Shown in pieces: positions 48,390 through 58,952 of a DNA stretch of 64,000 nt. Position numbers and translations under genes: made by a program. Source of the DNA: Entonaema liquescens (lineage: Eukaryota > Ascomycota > Sordariomycetes > Xylariales > Xylariaceae); the NCBI GenBank assembly GCA_902805475.1, contig CADCSX010000001.1, forward strand, positions 124,001 to 188,000, read 5' to 3'. The notes beneath the pieces are model-generated. The model did not search any database, was not told the DNA's origin, and was given only the letters and a program-made list of their open reading frames with translations. The stretch's first letter is position 1; each line of letters opens with the position of its first letter.

Positions 48390-49635
48390 TATATAAAATT
48401 AAAACGTATAATTATATATATTATATTTTTAAAATATATTACGTAATTATAATTATATAATAATAAATAATTAATAATTATTTTAATAAATTTAATTATA
48501 TAAATTTATAAAAATTTTTAAATTAATTATTAATTAAATAATATATATAATTATATAATTTAAAATAAATTAATTTAAATTTAAATTAAAAAAAATTAAT
48601 ATATTTATTATAATTTAATAAAATTAATATAATAATATTTTTTAATTAAATAAATAAAAATTTATTTAAATAAAATAATTATTAATATTATAATAAAATT
48701 AAAAATAAAATTTAATTATAATAAATATAATATTTTTATTAAAATATTATAATATATTAAAAATTATAATATTATTACATAATATATAAAAAAAACGAAA
48801 AAATTTAAAAATTATTATATTAATTTTAAATAATAAAATAAAAATTATTTTTAATAATATTATTAATTTTTAATATTTTATAAATATAATATTAAATTTT
48901 TTATTTTATAATTATTATTAATAAATTATATAAATTAATATATTTTAAATTTTAATATAAATTATTAAATATTAATAAATTAAATTAAAATTAAAATTTA
49001 TTAAAAATATAATTACGTAATGTAATTATATAATTAAATTTAAATTTTATTTTATTATAAAATATATAAATATTTTTTACGTATTTGTAATTTTTATTTT
49101 TAATTTAATTATTAAAAATATAATAATAATAATTAATATTTAATTGTTTTTTTTTTATATTTTAAAATATTTTTTTATTTTTTTATTAATTTAATATATT
49201 TAATAAATATTTTAATATTATAATAAATAATAAATATTTTTTATAATTTTAATTATAATATTAATTATATTTATAATTAAAATAATTTTAATAAATTTTA
49301 ATTTTTTATTATTATTATATAATAAATTTTTTTAATAAAATATTAATATAAAAATTTTAAAAAATTAATAATAAATAATAAATAAATAATAAATAATTAA
49401 TAAATAATAAATAAATAATTAATAAAATATTAAAAATTTTTATAATTATATAATTAAAATTTTTTTATAATAAAAATTTTTAATAAAATTAATAATTATT
49501 TATTATTTTATTATTATATTAATATATATTATTTTTTATTATAAAATAATAAAAATAATTTAAATATAATTTTAATTTTTTTTAAAATTATAAAAATTAT
49601 ATTTTAAAATTATAAAAATTATATTTTAAAATTAT

Positions 49636-49752
49636 AAATAAAATAAATAAAATAAATAAAATAAATAAAATAAATAAAATAAATAAAATAAATAAAATAA
49701 ATAAAATAAATAAAATAAATAAAATAAATAAAATAAATAAAATAAATAAAAT
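49636..49752. repeat. 9-bp tandem array (AAATAAAAT)n
   Basis: About thirteen near-perfect copies of AAATAAAAT lie just inside the right end of the 3.4-kb element. The array remains regular, so it expanded after the surrounding sequence was mutated to A/T. Confidence 0.9.
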
Positions 49753-50137
49753 ATTATTTTTTTTAAAAAATAAACTTTTTTTCACTAAATCCGATCGGAC
49801 CTACCTTATAAAATGTAAGTGGGTTGCAACTTCTTTATGCTTATAGCGCAATTTCTTAATGCACACTATGTATTAAACCTTCTTTAACCCCTTGCAATTT
49901 CTATTCCCACACTCTTACTCTTAAGTGTGGCCCTATCAATTTTAGTGTTTTTTCCGAGTGTGAGCCCTGCTCAACCGTATTCATCTGTGATCATGATGGA
50001 CGACCGTGCAACCACATGCATTTAGCATTGTGGACACCAGAAACTCTCGTAGGCTCAACAAAAATTACACCTACTCGGGTAAGAGTTAAATACGAAAGAT
50101 CAAGCTTTCGATCCAAGTTCTTTGAAATCCCAAACCC

Positions 50138-53070
50138 TCATCCACATAAATCCCCAGGTACTATCGTAACGTGAACGGTAGCATCAATGTACAACTTGTT
50201 CACAGCAGTGCATTCAAAACCCGGTCTAATTCTTATCATACCATTAGGACCCATTGAAAAGTCCTGCCCATGAATAGACACCTGCAGCTTGCCTGACGCT
50301 ACCGAACAGAGTCGGAGCTTATCAGCACTAGCGCCCCAATAGTGAACGGTGCCAGGCTTGATAGTGATGACCTGAAAGGAGACATCACGTCCTATTCGAA
50401 CAGCTTGGTTCTGGCCCAAATACGAATTTGAAAAAGCGAAGTCTGCAGACTAGTAAGTAAGATACTTAGGGTGAGGGGCAGTCAGGCACATACTATCAAC
50501 AGAGTCGCTTTGCTCGTCACAAATTCGACCAGGAGCAATTTCCCACGTCTCTAGTTCAAGCGCCTGTGCCGGATTCATAGCACCGGTATGTGCTCTATCG
50601 GCGATAGCAACATCACACATGCTTTTTGGAATGATGCCATGTCGACCAGAGGAATCTGATCGTGAAGAACTGCGCACCGTAATGGAGCTTTCCATCTTTT
50701 CCTCCTTCTGGAAACGGCCCATTGGTATCCTCTCCGACTGCTTCGCACTATTAGTTAGCTAAGAGTAACCCCTCTTACACTTCATGAAGGAGACTAACCT
50801 CAAGCTCCAGGTCCATCTTATATGAAGGAATCTTTAGGTTACAGTGTGATTGATTGTTCTTATAGTGACAATTGGCACACCCTGTCATTGACTGGCGTAA
50901 ACTCAATGGTGCGTGAGGAGGCACAATATAACATCCTTGGAATGGCCCCTCTCCTTCCTTACACGCATCGCATGGCGATTCAGCTTGTCGTCCTGCTGCT
51001 TGTATGATCAAGGAAGAGATCTCGTTGTCGTCCGATTTAAAGAACTTGATATGGGTTGCAGCATTTGGCACAATATCTCGGACACGGAAAGAATATTTCA
51101 AAAGCTTTCGTATATCTTCAATAGTCGGGGTTAGTCTTGTTGACAAGCGGATATGACAGGAGATCCATGTTTGAACAAAAAAAGCTGGGCACTTACCATC
51201 ACATTCTGGTATCGGCGACGTTGGGGTATCGGTTAGCTGGCCTTGGACATATCTCCAAAGTGCCATACCAGCCTCTCCTATGTCATCTTCGCCTACAGGA
51301 GTCTCTACACCTACCAGCTCGGAAGTAGATGAAACCTGGCTGGATTTGCAAGTCTTTCCAAATCCTTCCGTATTATTCTCTACTCGATTAGAGGGTACAG
51401 TGGTGATGGATTGCCTTAGGTGGGAATTCAGAGAGGGTTCCTTTAGGGGTTCCCTAGGATCCAAGCATTTACAAGATACTACCTCGGCAGGCATAGGAAC
51501 TCCAACAGCCGCTACTTTCTTGCCAATCACAGACAGAGTACCGTCCCGGTTGTCATTAAGGAGTAAGGCTCTGTGGACACGCTATAACCAAGGTAAGCTT
51601 CATCGGCCTAATTCCCAAGCCCAAGATACTTACATTGAAGTGGGCTCCAAGACCTTCAAGCTTCGAAAATAAAACGCGACAGGAACGTATTGGGCATATC
51701 CACTGAGCAGCAGGGTTAGCATGAAGAGTATAATTCCGGGGCAGCAGTGCACCGGAAGTATGCTGGGTTTCTCCGGATGGAACTGTTTAGGCTGGTCAAT
51801 GTTTCTGCAAATATCCTGGGGCAACTGAATAACTTACAAGTCCAGATATTGTAGTTCCAATTGGTCTTATATGATACATCGGTGCTAATTCGTTTCTTGA
51901 GTGGAATATCTTCCGAATTATTGCCATCATGGCTAGCCGGCGAGTGGTAACTCGCTGAAATTTCCTCGCCATTATTCGGGACTTCATTAGCATCATGAAT
52001 ATGCTTCAAGGACAACCCTAGGGATCCTTCCAATATGGTGCATTCATGGTCTGCAGATGGTAATCCTTTCTCAGGATTGTTAAGGGGTGTGTCGATAGGA
52101 TCACCCTTGTGGCCCTTTTGTACCCGAAAGTCCAAGAAGCCTCCTGCATCCTAATGGTGAGTTATGCAAACTTGATAAGTGAATTATGAAGATCTAACCT
52201 AATGGAGTAGAATCGTCTCGTTTTCTCTTTGTCGCTCTTTCTTGTTCATCGGGAATGCGGCGCCCTTTACCTTTCGTTAGTACTTATTTTCCGATATAGC
52301 AGCGGTTATGATTGAGATATACCGAATGGATAAGCATTGCCTGGCTGTTGAAGAACTTTACTGGGAGTTTTTATTGCTTTCAGGGATTGCTGACGTCGCA
52401 ATGCTGGTGCGAGGGCCTCACTGGTAAGTTTCGCTTGTTTTACAGTATTGGATAGCGAATAGTTCCCAGCAGGGGCCTCTGGAATATCATTAATAACCCT
52501 AGCTGGTTGGGGACGAATAGAAAAGGCCGAAGCATCAGGCTGATGACCAACTGGCTCCGATGACTTTCGAGCCGTGTTTGAACTGGGCGGGAACAAATGG
52601 GGAGGGAATGTCCGCTTGGCAGTAAATACTTTCTTAGCTGGAGCTTTGGGGGTTGAATCAATTTTCGGAGGCTTATCCCTCGCCAATAGACCCATTTTTG
52701 CTGACGCTTGTGTTTGGAAGGTAGTAGAATCACTCTTAGGAGCTACTGTAGGTTTGGGTAATTTATCAGGGTGTCTACCTGACTGGAGGCCCTGTTTCGT
52801 GCCTTTACGGCTAGGTGCTGGGGTTGTCTTGTTTGTTACTGGAAATGGTGCTCCGTCGAGAAGTCGAGAACGGAGTTGAGAGGACATCTGACCATTTTGG
52901 ATAAAAAGATGAACTTCATCTTGTGTTCCTAGCCCCAGTAAAGCCTTTCGTAACTTCTCAGACCTCAAAAGCCTCTCTTCAAAGGCAGGCGGTACTATTC
53001 TGTTTGTGAACACCTTTCGTAATTCGTCCATAGTCTTGTCTGAGATGTCTGGCTTTACTATGCGATCCAT
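50138..53070 (-). CDS. C2H2-finger / DUF3716-like / CENP-C-type cupin protein
   Basis: Eight exons join in phase: 53070-52323, 52270-52199, 52143-51878, 51824-51753, 51702-51634, 51581-50799, 50737-50494 and 50442-50138, giving about 852 residues. The N-terminal 250 residues are helical then Pro/Lys-rich and disordered; KRKRDD is a possible nuclear signal. At about residue 390 a zinc finger is formed across two exons (CPIRSC...HFNRVH). Around residues 600-640 is a Cys cluster (CDACKEGEGPFQGC then GCANCHYKNNQSHC) of the kind in fungal DUF3716 proteins. The last exon is a cupin with RLCSVASGKLQVSIHGQDF and GPNGMIRIRPGFECTAVN, resembling the CENP-C/Mif2 dimerisation cupin. The composition points to a chromatin or nuclear protein. 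I know no described protein with this order. The alternative is a member of an uncharacterised fungal family. Confidence 0.78.
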
Positions 53071-54088
53071 TTTATACCTGGGTATAATCGAAGTGATTCA
53101 CGGCTGTGAAGCAAGGACATGTCATGGAGAAGATCAAGATAGTTGCAGGAGAGTGTATGTACTTGAGTATCCCCTATGCTATCGTAATATTCTTTGCTGA
53201 CTTTAACATCACTCGTTGGGAAACCACTCGAATAATGAATATAACGTTGATGGATGAAGGCAATATATTAAATGAGGTATGACTGCTTGAACATTCGCGT
53301 GCATATCTGGTTGGTAGAATAAACGGACTTGGAGTTAGGCGGTTATCTTATTCAGTCTTTCTGTTTAAAAGAAGGCACAAAAATTCACGCCAATGGAAAG
53401 CGCGAAGATAAAAGAAAGACAAAAAAGAGAAGTAGCGTTAAGTAGAAGTGACGCTGCAAAACATCCCTAATTAAGTACTTACCTGCCGATAATTAATTCA
53501 GCTGTAAAATAAAACAGGTTTAAAAATATAAGTTACAACTATTTTATAGTAGTTGTGATAGCTGCTCTGCTTGATGTACTTGGTGGTTATAAGCGTTGCT
53601 TGGAAGACGCGTGAATAGCAACGCGTTAGCGACGATAAAGCTCTTATCGTTAGGTAGCTCTTATCGGTCCAAATGCTCAAACGGCAGGGGCGACATGCAG
53701 CCCTACAGCGCGGATTTAATGTACTTGGCCACTAAAGGCCCCTCTAGATTCAACCCTACATGTACCTATTTACATGGCATCTTAAATCTTGGCCCATCTT
53801 TCTAACGTAAATGGTATTTCAATTGCCTTCAAGTTGGTGAAGCTATCCTTAGTTTTTTTTTTTTTTTTTTTGAAAGTTTTGATTTATACTCATTGATTAG
53901 CTATTTCTTATATATGTCGTACTTGTTCTACATTCCGCCAAGTCCAATTAAAATCCATTAAGGACTTGATGGAATGATTCGATCGCTGGACTACTTGTCG
54001 GTAGTATGACCATCCGCTGATGTTGCTTGCTCCTCTGAGAAACTTTTCCTTTCTCTTTTGCTTCTCTGGGCCGCCGCTTTCGCGAGCG
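53071..54088. other. Intergenic region with poly-T tract
   Basis: No gene is supported. A 19-bp T tract lies at 53853-53871. A minus-strand frame at 53908-54270 overlaps the end of the next gene and could be an alternative last exon through a GTGAGA donor near 54150, but this is uncertain. Confidence 0.4.
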
Positions 54089-56206
54089 TCAAATACAGTG
54101 ATCCAGGGAAGTTTTCTGTTGGAAAATCGAAGACCTCTTCTTCTCACCATCTCCGCTGTAGCTAGCTTCTTGCTTCCTTTGCTGCAGGATAGGACTTGTG
54201 GTATCCTCGACGATAGAATCTCCCTGGCCAGACTCCAGAGCATGGAGAGTCTTCTCGATAAATTCTTCACGAGAGTCGCTCTCGTCTCCTTCCTGTTCTT
54301 CCCGGTCGACTTCTTGCAGGCTAAGTTTGGCGCTTTCTGATAGGAGGGACAGGGGCAAGCTGAATGGCCTCAGACCTTTTGGTTCGTGATCTAGTCTCTC
54401 AAACGACCTCTGCCTCTCTCTCCAAGGGGTATCTTTCACCGGACTCAGAAGCGGGGGTGTATCCTGGTCGTCATTTGACAAACGTTGGACGACTAAAGGT
54501 CTGTCAAAGTACTGCCTCCCTCTCTCGCTCTCTGAAAGCCATCTTTCAATGCCTACACGCTTAGCTTCATGTTTTTCATCCTCGCTGCTTTCCTCGGTGA
54601 GTCTCTCCCATTCTAACATGCCTGGCACCTGCGCCCCTCCTCCTGCTGAAAAATTATCGCCCTCCTCTGATCCCACTTGAATGGCTGACTCCCAGTTCAT
54701 ATCGTTCAGTAATTCTGAGAAGTGTCTTCCTTTTAGCAGTTTTCTACTGAGTGCTGCCCTATACGGACTATAAGTTTTGTGAGCGCGGTTTTGAACCGGT
54801 GAATGCAGATGCGACTCTGGCATGAGGTTCAAGTCAGCAGCATCTTCCTGCTTTTTCTCGTTGGGCAATTCTGGATCGAACGTCCGTTTATTCCGAGGTG
54901 GTTTTTGCCACTGTTGACAGCGGACGACCAGCGCTGCTATGCGTTTATTCGGTGCGTTCTTCTCGACTGCGGTCCATAGCGCCCACCAATCCCTTGCTCT
55001 GGCGTAGCTCTTCATGTTTTTACTAAGCATCGCTTTCCATTGCTCGTCTTCCTTGCAATAACAGAAGTGTACGGCGACATGCTCAGCCCACACCGGGAGA
55101 CATGCGGCATTATCGAGCCCTAGAATCGCGGAAACTCTGCCATTGTGAATTAGAATATTGGTCGTAGACAAGTCTCCATGCGTGAAAACACAGGGTGCTG
55201 ATTCTGGCATATAGTCCTTCAAGATTTGTATCAAGTCCTCGCTCACGTTTTTCCTTCTCAATCGTCTATGGATAGAGCCCCAAACTTGCTTATCGGATCT
55301 AAAGGGACCGAAGCCTTCTTGTGACTGGCCGAAAAGGTGTCCGTGGCGTCGCACAGGTCCGCCGCCGAGGGCCGAGATTCTATCTGCCGTCATCCGTCTC
55401 CATTGGTCTATATGTCGTGCAACCTCTTTCGCGATCCTTTCTCTCTGGTCTTCTCCTAAGTCCCACCAGATATCATAAAGCCGTTGGCCTGGAACTCTCT
55501 CGGTGATGGTGATCACCTTCCCGTTCTCCTTCCAGCCAGCTATTATATTCGGCACGGGGACTCTCGTCGCTTTCTTGACAAGCTCTGTCGCTAGAGTTAA
55601 CGTAACGTCTGCGTCTTCCGACAATTCATCGTCTATTGCCTCGGTCATAACATACTTATCCCCTATAAGCCAAGTATGTGTCTCTGGGTCGTTATATCCA
55701 AGCTTCAGGCTACTCTTAAACGGCAGGGAGTCGAGAGCCTGACAATATGGTGTCGCACAAGCAGGGCAGATATCACTGACATCTCCAATGTCAAAAAAGT
55801 CCTCTTCTATTAACCGTTTTTCACTGGAATGTACCTCGCCCCCTTTTTTTAAGCTATTCTTACACGCATCTCCAGCCGCGGCTACCCACTTAGTCGATGG
55901 CTGATCTTCTTGTATTATTATGTTTCGGCCCATGACCCAATCAACGATCCGATGCACTTGGGGAAGGCTCTCTAGTCTCGATTGGCTAGGTCTCTTCCAC
56001 TTAACCTTCAGCGGCAGAAGAACATCCTCGGGTTCGGTAGCGACTGACAAATTGACGATCGGTGGAGTTGCGAGATCCTCGAAAGGGAAATAGTCGAAGA
56101 GAGACTCGTCGCCCATTGACGGAGTCTTGGGGCCTTCGTCATCGTCGCTAATGAAACCATCCAGGGGCTCGATAGCTTCCAGACTCATCTCTCCAGTCGT
56201 AGTCAT
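54089..56206 (-). CDS. APH-type phosphotransferase-domain protein
   Basis: An open frame of about 705 residues from the ATG complementary to 56204-56206. The frame stays open 18 codons further upstream but without another in-frame ATG. The APH/choline-kinase fold shows as ITERVPGQRLYDIWWDL, the catalytic CVFTHGDLSTTNILIHNGRV and the metal-binding loop LGLDNAACLPVWAEH, where the usual IDWE is replaced by LDNA. An acidic N-terminus (SDDDEGPK) and a zinc-like Cys group (CPACATPYC) precede it. A long Ser/Glu-rich tail follows. The family phosphorylates small molecules in fungi; most members are uncharacterised. Catalysis is plausible because both Asp residues are kept. The C-terminal end might be an intron read-through, as the last 40 residues look like low-complexity read-through. 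Confidence 0.8.
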   Translation of the reverse strand: MTTTGEMSLEAIEPLDGFISDDDEGPKTPSMGDESLFDYFPFEDLATPPIVNLSVATEPEDVLLPLKVKWKRPSQSRLESLPQVHRIVDWVMGRNIIIQEDQPSTKWVAAAGDACKNSLKKGGEVHSSEKRLIEEDFFDIGDVSDICPACATPYCQALDSLPFKSSLKLGYNDPETHTWLIGDKYVMTEAIDDELSEDADVTLTLATELVKKATRVPVPNIIAGWKENGKVITITERVPGQRLYDIWWDLGEDQRERIAKEVARHIDQWRRMTADRISALGGGPVRRHGHLFGQSQEGFGPFRSDKQVWGSIHRRLRRKNVSEDLIQILKDYMPESAPCVFTHGDLSTTNILIHNGRVSAILGLDNAACLPVWAEHVAVHFCYCKEDEQWKAMLSKNMKSYARARDWWALWTAVEKNAPNKRIAALVVRCQQWQKPPRNKRTFDPELPNEKKQEDAADLNLMPESHLHSPVQNRAHKTYSPYRAALSRKLLKGRHFSELLNDMNWESAIQVGSEEGDNFSAGGGAQVPGMLEWERLTEESSEDEKHEAKRVGIERWLSESERGRQYFDRPLVVQRLSNDDQDTPPLLSPVKDTPWRERQRSFERLDHEPKGLRPFSLPLSLLSESAKLSLQEVDREEQEGDESDSREEFIEKTLHALESGQGDSIVEDTTSPILQQRKQEASYSGDGEKKRSSIFQQKTSLDHCI

Positions 56207-57552
56207 GGTAGGGAGGTAAGTACGTAGGTAAGTCAATACAATAGTAGATATTTCTTGCAAATGAACCTCAATAGGTGAGTCAATACCTATTTATTAGCTA
56301 GCTACTATTAACAGCTAGAGGGCTCGACGGTTTATAGACAGGATGAATCTGAGCAAGGAAGTATTATAAAAGTAAGCTGCAAAGCTCCAGGAACCAAACT
56401 TAGAAAAGCTACAAGTAGGCGGGTAAAATTTTCTTTGCTATTTCAGGCGAGCTTCAGGGAGCTATGTCATCCGCGCGTTTACCAACCTCATCTCCGCTTT
56501 ACCCTTTCTTTTGCACTCCGGTTGTGCGCCGTAAGTGTGGTCCACCTTACGTCTTGGAATGCCGCCACCAACTCCACAACAAAGGACGTCGGCCGCCGCA
56601 AACGGGGGCGGATCCACGACGACTCAATCGCACGGATGGGGAAGAGGAGTAATATATGGGGGGTTGGGTATCAACGGAGAAAAAGACCCGTTTATGATTT
56701 TCAGGTCATTCGCACATTTTGTGGACTTTCAGGTCCTGTTTTCGCTCCTCGTGCAAATGAAATTTTTTATCGGGTCAGGAGAACGGATAGCAAGGTAATT
56801 ACAGTTCAGGGATGAATAAAAAAAATTATGATAACATGAATGATAGGAAACTTGTTTATGAGACCCATCTTCCGTCATGAGACTAAATGCATTTCTCGTA
56901 AACATTAGCCAAACGCTTAATGAGATTTGTTCTTAAGAGGAATACGTAGAATATCACCCAAGGTACACCCCAAGGTATGTGCGAATCGGAAAATTCTTCC
57001 AGGGGATGAATTCCCAACATTATAATAAACGAAAGGTTGAGAAAATATTTGTTGGATTTACTACCACTACCGCCTATGTACTCTTGTCGTGTTAAAGCGA
57101 AGCGAACGCCATGACGCTCTCTATCAAGGTTGAAAATGGATTTGAACTCCGGCTGCACTTGGTATTTGGGAGGAGCCGAAAAGAGAAGCGAAACCGACTC
57201 CCATCTCCCCATCTCCCTGTCAATAGCCCGTCTTTACTCGTAAACGTAGAACCAAAAACTCGTCCCGTGTAGTTGCGTATTAACTAGATATAAGGTAACG
57301 GCGACGAAGCAGAACAAGAACTCCTCTTTCCCCCTCCACTCCCAATAGAAAGCAACGCAGTATGCAGAATGCTAGTAAGGTTAAAAATGCCGATTAATGC
57401 TTTGCCGAGATCTAAAAGTTGCTTTAGGGACAGAAAATCGAATGGAAAAGGCTAATAGTGGAAAGGACATTGCTACTTCTCATCGTTGGAGACAGTGGAG
57501 ATGAGAGTCGCTCTATAAATAACATCTTACCCCCCGCCGAAAGGGGAAGATG

Positions 57553-57583
<31 letters not shown>

Positions 57584-57740
57584 GATGGCATGACGTTGGT
57601 GAGGTTTGGAGAGCCCCATACCAAGAAATGGGCCGGATCCTCCCGGCTGCCGATAACTGTGCCTCATTCCCGCATAATAAAATTGAGAACTACATTTGAC
57701 CCTTTTCTTTCTTGTTATTTCTTGAATCTCGTCATTATCA
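56207..57740. other. Intergenic region, (TG)n microsatellite
   Basis: No gene is supported; open frames at 56435-56815 and 56883-57212 have no recognisable features. A (TG)n repeat of about 14 units lies at 57555-57583. Confidence 0.45.
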
Positions 57741-58952
57741 TCATACTGACGGCTTCTCTGCAATAATACGATATGTCGTGGTAATTAGACGCATGTTATC
57801 CATCTTTACAAATGCCTGTCCGTCCAGACATAATCTGTCGAAAAGGATCTTGAAATGAGGTGGTAAAGCGTGTAAGCGAACCAGGCCGTGAATGACGCGC
57901 CTGACAGAGCGGAAGTATATGTCGACTTTGTCGATGAGCGGAGCTTGCAGGCCGCCTATACTGGGGTTGTCTGATTTTGTGACAGTAAATCCGGCATCCA
58001 TGAGGGCCTTCTCAAAACCCGCCGGTGTCGGGGTGCCGACAGCGCCGATCAGAGGCTTGACGCGGCGCATGAGTCCCGCATGGACAGGATCTTCCGGATT
58101 ATACGGCGGCAGACTGACCCAATCCAGCAATGAAAACTTAGCGCCGGGTTTCAGCACGCGATAAATTTCTTTGAAAGAGGCCTCGGGGTCCTTGCATAAG
58201 CTGAGCGCTTGGATCTCGTAAAAGGCGTCGAATGATTCGTCGTCAAAAGGTAAGGGTAAGTCATTCTGATCGTGAACGACGAACTCGTTGCTGAAACCGC
58301 ATCGATCGTTCCATTCCCTTGCCTGTGCAATCTGATTCGCATCAATATTTAGGCCAGTCACATGAGCTCCGCTGAAGCTCGTCATGTGCGCAGCTACACG
58401 CCCACGACCGCATCCGAGATCCAATACCTTCATCCCTGGCTTCAATCCGATATCCCTCGCGACAGACTCCTCATAGAGCAGCTGGTTGTCAAGTACGGAC
58501 GCCTTCTTGTCCATTAGTGGTGGAATGTACATCTTCTCCACGTCACCAAGGCTACAAAGATGGTTAAGCACCGAATAATAGGCGCAAAGACAGTCTCCGA
58601 CACGCTGCTGGTAATTAGGGCCAAAGGCCTTAATCATCTCCTCCTCGTTGGCCCAATCCAGGTTGTATATCTCATATGAGGCCATGAAGTCGTCTACTTC
58701 CTTGGGAGTCAAGTTGTGGATGTGTTTGAAGGCCTTGATGAATGTCTTCCACCTCTTGGGCGAGACAGAGCGGTCGACCTGACCGGGATCTCCATGACTA
58801 TCACGTTTCTTTGGGAGCGATGGCGTGTGAAGTGAGGAGGCGAGCTTAACCTTCTCAGTACTCGTCTGGCTGGAACGAGAACTATCACTGCTGTCGTTCC
58901 GGCCTGGTATCGCCGGGGTGATAGCAGGTTGAGAGATAGCTACGGTGGCCAT
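57741..58952 (-). CDS. Sterol 24-C-methyltransferase-like (Erg6/SMT) methyltransferase
   Basis: A single frame of 403 residues from an ATG complementary to 58950-58952. The S-adenosylmethionine site is clear: MKVLDLGCGRGRVAAHM (motif I), GLNIDANQIAQARE, PFDDESFDAFYEIQALSLC (motif II) and EIYRVLKPGAKFSLLDW (motif III). The N-terminal region (FMASYEIYNLDW, YYSVLNHLCSLGD) and the C-terminal SMT-type extension match the Erg6 group, which methylates C-24 of sterols at the ER or lipid particles. The usual YEYGWG sterol-binding box is not seen, so it is more likely a divergent paralogue than the main Erg6. A Ser-rich N-terminal extension of about 60 residues is present. Confidence 0.85.
   Translation of the reverse strand: MATVAISQPAITPAIPGRNDSSDSSRSSQTSTEKVKLASSLHTPSLPKKRDSHGDPGQVDRSVSPKRWKTFIKAFKHIHNLTPKEVDDFMASYEIYNLDWANEEEMIKAFGPNYQQRVGDCLCAYYSVLNHLCSLGDVEKMYIPPLMDKKASVLDNQLLYEESVARDIGLKPGMKVLDLGCGRGRVAAHMTSFSGAHVTGLNIDANQIAQAREWNDRCGFSNEFVVHDQNDLPLPFDDESFDAFYEIQALSLCKDPEASFKEIYRVLKPGAKFSLLDWVSLPPYNPEDPVHAGLMRRVKPLIGAVGTPTPAGFEKALMDAGFTVTKSDNPSIGGLQAPLIDKVDIYFRSVRRVIHGLVRLHALPPHFKILFDRLCLDGQAFVKMDNMRLITTTYRIIAEKPSV

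Larger units (their letters stand above)
46611..49979. mobile_element. 3.4-kb RIP-destroyed TA-flanked inverted-repeat transposon
   Basis: Inverted repeats at 46613-46643 and 49947-49977 (outer end CGGTTGAGCAGGGCTCA) match at 30 of 31 positions; the one difference is a transition. TA flanks both ends (46611-46612 and 49978-49979), as for Tc1/mariner/pogo elements. The interior is almost all A/T with no meaningful open frame. Most C residues that remain are followed by G, for example ACGTA, TTCGG, AAACGCG, which is what RIP acting on CpA/CpT/CpC leaves behind. Length is suitable for an element that once encoded a transposase, or for a nest of elements, but the coding region is gone. Confidence 0.85.

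Noticed and set aside
49597..49785. 62-codon minus-strand open frame of repeated FILFILFIL
   Set aside because: It is only the translation of the AAATAAAAT tandem array inside an AT-only island.
46740..49790. Mitochondrial DNA insertion or centromere as explanation for the AT island
   Set aside because: TA-flanked inverted repeats bound the island and residual C is mostly in CpG, which fits a RIP-mutated transposon better.
57555..57583. Telomere-like or regulatory meaning of the TG tract
   Set aside because: It is a simple dinucleotide repeat without telomeric unit structure.
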